Shown here: positions 6,928-15,892 of the stretch, piece after piece | How positions within the stretch are numbered: the stretch's first letter is position 1 | How the letters are laid out: each line of letters opens with the position of its first letter | Assembly: GCA_030149625.1 (NCBI GenBank) | Contig: JASLHP010000156.1 | Coordinates: forward strand, 1 to 15,892 | Source: Solirubrobacteraceae bacterium | GTDB taxonomy: Bacteria; Actinomycetota; Thermoleophilia; Solirubrobacterales; Solirubrobacteraceae | Length of the DNA: 15,892 nt | Direction: 5' to 3' | Position numbers and translations under genes: made by a program | Notes under the pieces: generated by a model | Database searches by the model: none | Seen by the model: only the letters and a program-made list of their open reading frames with translations | Told to the model about the DNA's origin: nothing

Positions 6928-8291
6928 CTATCCGAGGATGCGCCGCGCCAGGTCCGAGTACAGCTCCGTGGCGAATGCCAGGTCGCGCACGTCGATGCGC
7001 TCGTCGGCGCCGTGGATCAGCGGCGCCGACTCGAGCAGCGGCTGGTGGCGCTGCGGGAAGAAGCCGTACGCGACGCACTCCGGAAACGCAACGCGGAAGT
7101 GACGCGAGTCGGTGAAGCCCGGGAGGATCACGGGCACCACCTCCGCGCCCGCGTCCTGCTCGCCGATCCACGCCGAGATCGCGTCCATCAGCTGCGAGGA
7201 CACCGGCGAGCGGTTGCCGAAGACCTGCTCGGTGAACTCGATCCGCCACGCCGCGCCGGCCCGCCCGCCGGACTCGCCGAGCACTTCGGTGAGCCCCTCG
7301 AGCACCTCGCGCTCGCCCAGGCCGGGGGGCACGCGACAATCGATCTTCAACTCCGCGCGGCTCGGGATCACGTTGATCTTCTCCGAGGCCGCGATCCGCG
7401 TCGGCGTGAACGTGACGCCGAGCATCGGCTCGAACATGATCGCCAGGCGTGGATCCACGGCGCGCAACCGCGCGATCGAGCCCGCCAGGTCGTCCGGGTC
7501 CGCGCCGATGCCGCGCAGGAACGCCAGCGGCTCCTCCGTCGGCCGGTACGCCGGCTGGCGCGCCGCGAAGCGCTCCAGCAGCGGGCCCATCTTCAGCAGC
7601 GCGTTATCGCCCATGCCCGGCATCGACGCGTGCCCCGCGATGCCGTCGGTGATCACCTTGAAGCGGAACACGCCCTTCTCGGCGCAGCACACGCCGTAGC
7701 AACGCCGGCCTTCGTACTCGAACACGCCGCCGCCACCCTCGTTGACGAGCAGGTCGCAGCGGACCTTCTCGGGATGGTTCCGCGTGATCCATTCCGCTCC
7801 CAGCGAGCCGCCCGTCTCCTCGTCGACGACCGCCACGATCAACAGCTCGCCGTGCGCCGGGCGCCAGCCCGAGCGCGCCAGCGACGCCGCCGCCGCGACC
7901 TCCGCCGCGACCTGCGACTTCATGTCGAGTGCGCCCCTGCCCCACACGAAGCCGTCGGCGACGTCGCCGGACCACGGGTCGTGCGTCCACTCCGCCGCGT
8001 TCGCCAGCACCGTGTCGACGTGGCCGAGATAGCAGAGCGTCGGGCCGGCCTCGCGCGTGGAGCCGGCGCCCGCGGACGAGCCATCCGATCCCGCCGGACG
8101 AAGCCGCGCGACGAGGTTCGGGCGCTCCGGCTCCGCACCGAGCAGCTCGCACTCGAACCCCGCGTGCTCCAGATGGGCCGCCAGATACTCCTGCGCGGCG
8201 CGCTCGTTGCCGGGCGGGTTGACCGTGTTGAAGCGGATCAGGCGCGCGAGCAGCTGTTCGGCCTCAGCGCCCGGCCCCGGCGAGTTCGAGC

Positions 8292-8295
<4 letters not shown>
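6928..8295 (-). CDS. M20-family metallopeptidase/amidohydrolase
   Basis: This is a zinc-dependent cytosolic hydrolase of the M20 family (ArgE/DapE/ACY1/CPG2 group), which cleaves dipeptides, N-acylated amino acids or similar amides. The 455-residue product shows LGHVDTV (90-96, metal His92 and supporting Asp94), [10 protein letters not shown] (119-128, bridging Asp124), DEETGG (158-163, catalytic Glu159 and metal Glu160), NEGGGG (185-190, Glu186) and the C-terminal His428 in [10 protein letters not shown] dimerisation-type lid follows from about residue 205 ([16 protein letters not shown]). It has no signal peptide. ATG 8295 overlaps the stop of the upstream ATPase gene as ATGA, so it is translated with the peptide importer and probably cleaves what that importer brings in. 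Exact substrate (dipeptide, acyl-amino acid or other) is not readable from sequence. Confidence 0.95.
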
Positions 8296-10525
<2,230 letters not shown>

Positions 10526-10556
10526 ATCGTCGGCGATCCGGCGAGATCGAGCCGGC

Positions 10557-11516
10557 TCACGAGTACCTCACGCGCGGATCCAGATAGGCATAGGCGATGT
10601 CGACGACGATGTTGGCGACGATGATGAAGGCGGAGGCGAGCAGCACCGTGCCCTGCACCACCGGGAAGTCCGAGGACTGAATCGCTTTGTAGTTCTCGAC
10701 GCCGATGCCGGGGATGTTGAACACCGTCTCGACGAGCACCGCGCCGCCCAACAGCACGCCGATTTCCAGGCCCAGCAGCGTGAAGATCGGGTTGATCGCC
10801 GATCGCACGCCCTGACGCACGACCGCGCGTTCGCGCAGGCCCTTGGCGCGTGCCGTGCGGATGTAGTCCTCGCGCATCGTCTCGCTCAAGCTGCTGCGCA
10901 TCAGTCGCGCGTAGATCGCGGCGGAGCCGGACGCCAGCACGATCCAAGGCAGCAGCATCGAGGTGAACCACTTCCACGGGTCGTATGTGAGACCCACGTA
11001 GCTGCCCGCCCCCGGCAGGATCTTGAATTTGCCGATGTCGTCGGCGAACAGCAGCAGCAGCACGAAGCCGAGCCAGAATTCCGGCACCGACAGCAACAGC
11101 AGCGCCGTGCCCATCGACAGCCGGTCGACGAGCGTGTGGCGACGCAGCGCCGAGATCACGCCGACGCTGAGACCGCCGAGCACCCACAGCACGGCCGCTC
11201 CCACCGTCAGCGAGAGCGTCGCCGGCAGCCGTTCGGCGATCAGCCCGCGCACCGACTCCTGGCTGTAATAGCTGTAGCCCAAGTTGAGGTGCAGGAAGAA
11301 CGCCTTCATGTAATCCCAGAACTGCACGATCAGCGGTTTGTCGAGGCCGAGGATGCCTTCGATCTCTTTGACCAGCTTCGGCTGCGGATCGCGCCCGGCG
11401 CGCAGCAGCGCCGGGTTGCCGGTCGGCAGCACGCGGAAGAAGACGAACGTGAGCGCGCACACGATCATCAGGATCAGCACCCCGATCAACAGGCGGCGGA
11501 TGATGTAACGGATCAT
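10557..11516 (-). CDS. dppB: Peptide ABC transporter permease, DppB/OppB type
   Basis: This is one of the two membrane channel subunits. The 319-residue product starts MIRYIIRRLLIGVLILM, the typical DppB entry, with a first membrane helix at about 9-28. Further helices lie near 100-123, 136-157, 186-204, 248-265 and 285-308. The EAA loop that contacts the ATPases is DYIRTARAKG (217-226). The segment PGIGVENYKAIQSSDFPVVQG near the C-terminus is characteristic. ATG 11516 was chosen because family similarity begins there. The longer frame from 11639 would start inside the hairpin loop downstream of the binding-protein gene and adds an Arg/Pro-rich, non-family extension. No strong Shine-Dalgarno site precedes 11516, so expression is probably lower than that of the binding protein upstream. 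Confidence 0.95.
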   Translation of the reverse strand: MIRYIIRRLLIGVLILMIVCALTFVFFRVLPTGNPALLRAGRDPQPKLVKEIEGILGLDKPLIVQFWDYMKAFFLHLNLGYSYYSQESVRGLIAERLPATLSLTVGAAVLWVLGGLSVGVISALRRHTLVDRLSMGTALLLLSVPEFWLGFVLLLLFADDIGKFKILPGAGSYVGLTYDPWKWFTSMLLPWIVLASGSAAIYARLMRSSLSETMREDYIRTARAKGLRERAVVRQGVRSAINPIFTLLGLEIGVLLGGAVLVETVFNIPGIGVENYKAIQSSDFPVVQGTVLLASAFIIVANIVVDIAYAYLDPRVRYS

Positions 11517-11667
11517 CTGCGGGCGCGGCTCACGCGGGGATCGCGGTTGAAGATGAGTTGTCCGGGTTCGTTGGCAATGTCTCGGCGGGCGCTCGCGAAT
11601 CGAGCGGGAGCACAGTCGCGGCGAGGGGGCGCCGTACATGCACGGGGCCCCCTCACACCGCTCACGG
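11517..11667 (-). other. Gap between binding-protein and dppB genes
   Basis: This 151-bp gap is the largest inside the transporter operon. It holds the strong hairpin at 11623-11654. The remainder, read on the minus strand, is GC-rich leader with no gene and no clear promoter for dppB. Confidence 0.5.
11623..11654 (-). terminator. Strong intra-operon hairpin after the binding-protein gene
   Basis: GAGGGGGC (11623-11630) pairs with GCCCCCTC (11647-11654). After one G-G mismatch, four more pairs (CCGT with ACGG) extend the stem around a 6-nt loop, making a 13-position stem. It begins 13 nt downstream of the binding-protein stop on the minus strand. No T-run follows, so it may be a leaky terminator or an mRNA 3'-end stabiliser rather than a full stop. 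Such elements are known after binding-protein genes of ABC operons, where they keep that protein in excess. Confidence 0.65.
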
Positions 11668-13482
11668 CTACTTCAACGAGGTGTAGTTGTAGTCCCACTC
11701 GCCGACGTCCCAGATGTCGCCGACGCCGTTGACGCCGCTGCCCTCGATGCCCGGCTGCTTGTCCCAGTCGAACGGAATCGCGGCCGCGTTTTCGACGAGT
11801 TCTTCGTCGATCTTCGCCCACGCCTTCGCGCGCGCTTCGTTGCCGACGACGTTTTCCGCCGCGGCCATCGCGGCGTTGATCTTCGGCACGTTCGTCTGGC
11901 CCCAGTTGACGTTACCCGTCGATGTGATGGTGGTGCCGTTGAACGTGATGTTGAGCACCGTCTGCGGATCGGCGAAGTCGGCGATCCAGCCCACGCTCGG
12001 GCACACCGTGATCTCTTCTTTGGGCACGTTGCAGTACTTCGCGTACATCGTCGAGGCTTCCTCGACCGAGTACTTCACGGTGAAGCCGAGGCTCTTGAGC
12101 GTCTGCTGGACGATCTGCGAGTCCTCTTCGAACGGGTCGCCGCTGGCGCCCACCATGATCACCGTTTCGCCCCCCGTGTATTTGCCGCTCGGGTAGCCAG
12201 CCAGCTTGATGTACTTTTCCGCGACCTTCATGTTGCCTTCGGGGTACGCGTTGAAGTCGAACTGCGGCCCCTGCGGCCCCTTCAGGCCACCCGCCTGTTC
12301 GAAGCCGTTGATCGTCGGGTAGATGAAGTGCGTGGCGACGTTCGTCACCAGTTCGCCGCCGCGGGCCTTGTCCATCGCCGTTCGATTGAGCGCCGCCCAC
12401 AGCGCCTTGCGCAGGTCGACGTTCTTGAGCGGGCCGACCTTGTTGTTGACGCCGATGTAGTGATCGCCGCCGCCAGGAGAGAGCTGGAGCTGCGATTTGT
12501 ACTTTTCGGCGGCCAGCCTGACGATCGACTGCGCGACCGCCGATTCGTTCTGGACGATGTCGCTGCCTTCGAGCACCTGACGCCCGAGCACCGCGCTCGT
12601 GCCGCCGATCTTGACGTCGATTTCGTTCAGGTACGCGGGACGGTAGTCCGTCTTCGCGTTCCAGTTCGGGTTGCGCACCAGCGTCGCCGACTTGCCCGGG
12701 ATGTAACCGATGCCGAGGACCTTGCCCTGCGCGTTGTTCTTGAGCATGTACGGCCCGGTGGCAACCTCATACGCGGCGTAGTTCGACGGCTTGTTCTTGT
12801 CGAATTTTTCCGCGTATTCCTTGGGCACCGCCGCCGTCAGCGGCAGCAGCAGCGCGTCCGCGACGAGCTGGCCTTTGGGTTCGGTCAGGTGAAAGACGAG
12901 CTCGTGCTTGTTCGGCGTTTCGATGCCCTTCACCGGCCCGCCCGTGGCCTTCGGCATGCCTTCGATCGATTTGAAGTAGGACTGGATGTACGGGTTGGCG
13001 ACGTCCGGGTTGGCGCCGCGCTCGATCGCGTAGGCGACGTCTTCGGCGACCACTTCGCGGTTGACAGGCGGGCTGAAGTGAATGCCTTCCTTCAGATGCA
13101 CCGTCACCGTCTTGCCGCCGTTTGAGATTTCCGGCGCGCCTTCGGCCATGTCAGGCGTCTCTTCGGTCGAGTTCGGCTTCTGCGAGTACAGCGGCCGCTG
13201 CGTCGCGAACACGACCGCGTAGTCGACCGAGAAGTAGGCGATCCCCGGATCGAGGTGTTCGAAGTCGGTTTCCTGGAGAACCGTCAGCGTGCCCCCCCGC
13301 TTGCCGGTCTCCGGCTCGGTCAACGGGCTTTTGTAGCCGCCCGTGCTCAGCGCGGCGCTCGCGTTGCTGCTGCTGGTGGGAGCACTCGAGCCGCTGCTCG
13401 AGTTGCTGGACCCGCACGCCGCCAGCAGCAGCGCGAGCCCGGCCACGAGCGCAGCGGCCGCGACCGATCTGATCGACCTCAT
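11668..13482 (-). CDS. dppA: Peptide-binding lipoprotein, family 5 (DppA/OppA type)
   Basis: This is the extracellular substrate-binding subunit of the importer, solute-binding protein family 5. The 604-residue precursor has a lipoprotein signal: Arg2 and Arg6, a hydrophobic core (8-20), and lipobox LAAC with lipidated Cys23. A Ser/Gly-rich tether (24-48) follows. The mature domain starts near KRGGTLTVLQETDFEHLDPG, the typical family 5 entry. Family features include EDVAYAIERGANPD, ATGPYMLKNN and the helical region NVDLRKALWAALNRTAMDKA. ATG 13482 has a perfect AGGAGG 7 nt upstream. The adjacent TTG 13485 in the same frame would be too close to it. It sits between dppC (34 bp upstream) and dppB. 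Family 5 proteins also bind nickel chelates, sugars and other ligands, so peptide specificity is inferred from the transporter type and the M20 gene. Confidence 0.96.
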   Translation of the reverse strand: MRSIRSVAAAALVAGLALLLAACGSSNSSSGSSAPTSSSNASAALSTGGYKSPLTEPETGKRGGTLTVLQETDFEHLDPGIAYFSVDYAVVFATQRPLYSQKPNSTEETPDMAEGAPEISNGGKTVTVHLKEGIHFSPPVNREVVAEDVAYAIERGANPDVANPYIQSYFKSIEGMPKATGGPVKGIETPNKHELVFHLTEPKGQLVADALLLPLTAAVPKEYAEKFDKNKPSNYAAYEVATGPYMLKNNAQGKVLGIGYIPGKSATLVRNPNWNAKTDYRPAYLNEIDVKIGGTSAVLGRQVLEGSDIVQNESAVAQSIVRLAAEKYKSQLQLSPGGGDHYIGVNNKVGPLKNVDLRKALWAALNRTAMDKARGGELVTNVATHFIYPTINGFEQAGGLKGPQGPQFDFNAYPEGNMKVAEKYIKLAGYPSGKYTGGETVIMVGASGDPFEEDSQIVQQTLKSLGFTVKYSVEEASTMYAKYCNVPKEEITVCPSVGWIADFADPQTVLNITFNGTTITSTGNVNWGQTNVPKINAAMAAAENVVGNEARAKAWAKIDEELVENAAAIPFDWDKQPGIEGSGVNGVGDIWDVGEWDYNYTSLK

Positions 13483-13489
13483 CAAGACG

Positions 13490-13495
13490 CCTCCT
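13490..13495 (-). promoter_or_regulatory. Strong Shine-Dalgarno site of the binding-protein gene
   Basis: AGGAGG on the minus strand ends 7 nt before ATG 13482. It is the best ribosome-binding site in the operon and decides the start between ATG 13482 and the adjoining TTG 13485. It fits a need for high output of the binding protein. Confidence 0.85.
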
Positions 13496-13516
13496 GTGTT
13501 TGTGTATCGATTGCCC

Positions 13517-14494
13517 TCATCGGGCGTTCCTCGGGTTCAAGGCGTCCTGCAGCCCGTCGCCCAGCAAGTTGAATGCCAACACCGTCAAAACCAGCGCGAG
13601 GCCCGGGAACACCATGAACCACCAAGCCGTGTTGAAGATCGGCGCCGCCTGCGCGATCATCGCCCCCCAGCTGGGCGTCGGCGGACGGATGCCCACGCCC
13701 AGGAACGACAGCGCCGCCTCGAGCAGGATGTTCGTCGGGATCAGCAAGCTCGAATAGACGATGATCGGCGCGGCGAGGTTGGGCAGGATCTCCCTGAACA
13801 TGATCCGCAGGTCCGAGGCCCCCAGCGCGCGCGAAGCGGCGACGAACTCGCGCTCGCGCATCGACAGCACGAGGCCGCGCACGATGCGCCCGACGTACGG
13901 CCACGTCGCGATGCAGATGATGAAGATGATCGTCGTCAACCCCGGCTGGACGAGCCCTTTCGCGCACCCGTGCACGCCGCAGGCGGCGCCCAGGCCGAGG
14001 CCGAGCAGCAGGATCGGGATCGACAGCACGATGTCCATGAAACGCGAGATCACCATGTCCACCCAGCCGCGATAGAAGCCGGCGACCATCCCCACGACGA
14101 CCCCGATAACTGTCGCGATGCCCGTGCCGATGATCCCCACCTCGAGCGAGACGCGGGTGCCGTATATCACCCGTGAGAGCACGTCCTCGCCGAGCTGGTC
14201 GACGCCGAACGGGTGGGCGACGGTCGGCCCCAGCGGCGAGCCGAACGAGTCGGTCAGGTTGAGGTTCTGCACGTCGGGGCCCGGCAGGCCGAGCACGTCG
14301 ACGACGAGCGGCGCCGCGACCGCGATCACGACCAGGAGCACGATGAACGCGAGCGACGCGAGCGCCACCCGATCCTGGCGCAGCCTGCGCCAGAACAGCT
14401 GCAGCGGCGAGCGCCCGACGATGTCTCCCCCAACGTCGAGGAACTCGAGGCCGTCCCCTCCCGAGGGCGCCAGCTCAGCGACGCTCGCGCTCAA
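13517..14494 (-). CDS. dppC: Peptide ABC transporter permease, DppC/OppC type
   Basis: This is the second membrane channel subunit and the first gene of the operon. The 325-residue product has a cytosolic N-terminus (1-45), first helix at about 46-66, and the family hallmark HPFGVDQLGEDVLSRVIYG (94-112). Further helices lie near 118-140, 150-172, 186-208, 240-262 and 292-314. The EAA loop is REFVAASRALGAS (215-227), and the segment EAALSFLGVGIRPPTPSWG is typical of DppC. A small insert with two cysteines (ACGVHGCAKG, 171-180) lies in the loop after the helix near 170. The start codon is TTG 14494, supported by GGAGG at 14503-14507 with 8-nt spacing. The gene order C-A-B-D-F differs from the usual A-B-C-D-F. 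It is divergent from rarA. Confidence 0.95.
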   Translation of the reverse strand: MSASVAELAPSGGDGLEFLDVGGDIVGRSPLQLFWRRLRQDRVALASLAFIVLLVVIAVAAPLVVDVLGLPGPDVQNLNLTDSFGSPLGPTVAHPFGVDQLGEDVLSRVIYGTRVSLEVGIIGTGIATVIGVVVGMVAGFYRGWVDMVISRFMDIVLSIPILLLGLGLGAACGVHGCAKGLVQPGLTTIIFIICIATWPYVGRIVRGLVLSMREREFVAASRALGASDLRIMFREILPNLAAPIIVYSSLLIPTNILLEAALSFLGVGIRPPTPSWGAMIAQAAPIFNTAWWFMVFPGLALVLTVLAFNLLGDGLQDALNPRNAR

Positions 14495-14630
14495 CTGCGG
14501 GACCTCCGCATCGGATGGGGTCGTGGGTTGTCAATCCTCTTCACGCAATCTATACGTTCGGCGAACAGCGCGGAAGACCCTGCGCGTCGCCCGTCGTGGG
14601 TCGGATCGTGCGCAAGCCATACTCACTTGT
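14495..14630. promoter_or_regulatory. Divergent promoter region between dppC and rarA
   Basis: This 136-bp gap should hold promoters for both directions. On the minus strand TATAGA (14554-14549) is a -10 candidate about 50 nt before the dppC start, with only a weak -35. A palindrome GTTCG-G-CGAAC (14556-14566) lies directly upstream of that box and could be an operator. TTGACA occurs at 14534-14529 but too close to the start to act as a -35. On the plus strand CATACT (14618-14623), 7 nt before GTG 14631, could serve a leaderless rarA mRNA. GGAGG at 14503-14507 is the dppC ribosome-binding site. Confidence 0.35.
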
Positions 14631-15892
14631 GTGAATACCCTTTTCGATACCGATCCGCACGACGATCTGGCTAAAGATGCGGACTCGGATATGGCCAAAC
14701 GTCGTAGCGACGGCGAGCGTGAGGGCCGCGACGAGCGTCCGCTCGCCGTGCGCGTGCGCCCCCGCAACCTCGATCAGTTCGTCGGACAGGCGCATCTGCT
14801 CGGCGCCGGCTCCGCCCTGCGCACCGCGATCGAGCAGGCGCACCCACACTCGATGGTTCTTTACGGTCCACCCGGATCGGGCAAGACGACGCTCGCGCGC
14901 ATCGTCGCCGAGCACTCCGGGGCGGCCTACGAGGAGTTGAGCGCCGTCGCGGCCGGCCGCGCCGAGGTGCGCGCCGTGATCGAGCGCTCCGCACACCGGC
15001 GCGAGACGAGCGGCACGCAGACGGTCCTGTTCCTCGACGAGATCCACCGCTTCAACAAGGCCCAGCAGGATGCGCTGCTGCCCGCGGTCGAGGAAGGACT
15101 CGTGACGCTGATCGGCGCCACCACCGAGAACCCCGCGTTCGAGGTCAACGGCGCGCTGCTCTCACGCGTACGGGTGTACGCGCTGCAGGCGCTCAGCGCC
15201 GAGGAGCTGGCCCAGGTGCTTCGTCACGGCGCAGCCCGGGCTCGGAGCGCGGAAGGCGAGCCGCTGGCGGTGAGCGACGACGCGCTCGACTTCCTCGCCG
15301 CGCGCAGCGAAGGCGACGCGCGCACGGCGCTCAACGCGCTGGAGCTCGCGGGCACGACCGCCGCCGAGCTCGGCGAGTCGTGTGTCACGCTCGCGCGCGT
15401 CGAGGACGCGCTGCAGCGCCGCGCGGTGCTCTACGACAAAGGCGGCGATCGCCACTACGACTACATCTCAGCGTGGATCAAGGCCACGCGCGGGTCCGAC
15501 CCCGACGCCTCGCTCTACTACCTGGCGGTGATGCTCGAGGGCGGCGAGGATCCACGCTTCATCGTGCGGCGGATGATCATCCTCGCCTCCGAGGACATCG
15601 GCAACGCCGACCCGCGCGCGCTGTCGCTCGCGACCGCCGCCGCGACCGCGGTCGAGCACGTGGGGCTGCCCGAGGCGCGCTACGCGCTCGCCCAGACGGC
15701 GATCTACCTGTCGCTGGCGCCGAAGTCCGACGCCGCCGGCCGCGCCCTCTCGGCCGCGCAGCAGCACGTCCGCGAGCACGGCGCGCAGCAGGTCCCCTCG
15801 TGGCTGCGCACCGGCCCCCGGCCCGGCCAGGACCGCGGCGGCTACGAGAACCCGCACCGGCTGCCGGGCCACGTCGGCCCGCAGGAGCTCGC
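14631..15892 (+). CDS. rarA: Replication-associated AAA ATPase RarA/MgsA (C-terminus cut by window)
   Basis: RarA (MgsA) is a clamp-loader-like AAA+ ATPase that acts at stalled replication forks; its eukaryotic relative is WRNIP1. The visible 420 codons run from the N-terminal [21 protein letters not shown] through Walker [10 protein letters not shown] (79-87) and Walker [18 protein letters not shown] (Asp136, Glu137) to sensor 1 [11 protein letters not shown]. Then comes the MgsA C-terminal domain with [18 protein letters not shown] and [18 protein letters not shown]. The family is about 440 residues long, so only roughly 20 are missing past the window end, and no stop is seen. GTG 14631 gives the start VNTLFDTD, resembling the short LF-containing N-terminus of related proteins, but has no Shine-Dalgarno site. 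ATG 14691 (MAKRRSDG) is a serious alternative. It is divergent from dppC. Confidence 0.95.
   Translation, partial: MNTLFDTDPHDDLAKDADSDMAKRRSDGEREGRDERPLAVRVRPRNLDQFVGQAHLLGAGSALRTAIEQAHPHSMVLYGPPGSGKTTLARIVAEHSGAAYEELSAVAAGRAEVRAVIERSAHRRETSGTQTVLFLDEIHRFNKAQQDALLPAVEEGLVTLIGATTENPAFEVNGALLSRVRVYALQALSAEELAQVLRHGAARARSAEGEPLAVSDDALDFLAARSEGDARTALNALELAGTTAAELGESCVTLARVEDALQRRAVLYDKGGDRHYDYISAWIKATRGSDPDASLYYLAVMLEGGEDPRFIVRRMIILASEDIGNADPRALSLATAAATAVEHVGLPEARYALAQTAIYLSLAPKSDAAGRALSAAQQHVREHGAQQVPSWLRTGPRPGQDRGGYENPHRLPGHVGPQEL

Noticed and set aside
5112..7115. A 667-codon plus-strand open frame opposite ftsH
   Set aside because: It is Arg/His/Leu-rich with no recognisable domain and lies antisense to a gene with intact AAA and zinc-protease motifs. 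Long antisense frames are expected at this GC content.
11517..11639. N-terminal extension of dppB from ATG 11639
   Set aside because: The ATG lies in the loop of the 11623-11654 hairpin and the added 41 residues are Arg/Pro-rich and unlike the family. MIRYIIRRLL at 11516 is the typical start.
11638..13125. A 495-codon plus-strand open frame opposite the binding-protein gene
   Set aside because: It is antisense to a full-length lipoprotein gene with a perfect ribosome-binding site, and its translation shows no domain.
14527..14534. TTGACA as the -35 box for dppC
   Set aside because: A -10 box 17 bp further would lie at the ribosome-binding site, leaving no room for a leader, and the bases there do not match TATAAT.

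Overview
The window is high-GC bacterial DNA in which nearly every third codon position is G or C. Several proteins look actinobacterial, most like Thermoleophilia/Solirubrobacterales: the circularly arranged SpoIID-domain protein, the RarA sequence and the stand-alone 5'-3' exonuclease. This lineage call rests on remembered family patterns, not on a search. Starts are often GTG or TTG, and I see no tRNA, rRNA, CRISPR array, insertion sequence or phage gene.

Left part (1-4400): two plus-strand genes encode a secreted SpoIID/LytB-domain protein and a 5'-3' exonuclease related to the Pol I N-terminal domain. They converge on a minus-strand group made of a PAP2 phosphatase, the ATPase/GTPase YchF and, just after YchF, what looks like the decayed start of a GNAT acetyltransferase gene (2288-2474). 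This remnant lies in the convergent gap.

Middle (4389-6900): a minus-strand operon runs from an FtsH-type membrane AAA protease, through a methylmalonyl-CoA epimerase-like VOC protein, to a 73-residue protein of unknown function. The last two are joined by a TGATG overlap. A good sigma70-like promoter lies before ftsH, and GC-rich hairpins follow the last gene.

Right part (6928-14494): a six-gene minus-strand peptide-import operon has the order permease C, lipoprotein binding protein, permease B, ATPase D, ATPase F, M20 metallopeptidase. The last three genes overlap by 4 bp at each junction, so import and peptide cleavage are probably produced together. A strong hairpin just after the binding-protein gene may set its excess over the membrane subunits. 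The first gene, dppC, starts from a TTG with a strong Shine-Dalgarno site.

Right edge (14631-15892): a divergent plus-strand gene encodes the replication-associated AAA ATPase RarA/MgsA and runs off the window near its C-terminus. The 136-bp divergent gap holds possible promoter elements and a small palindrome.

Most of the window is ordinary chromosomal housekeeping and transport content. I did not find a convincing new biological system. The items most worth a second look are the GNAT remnant, the FtsH paralogue with a changed pore loop, the hairpin inside the transporter operon, and the fusion of that operon to an M20 hydrolase.
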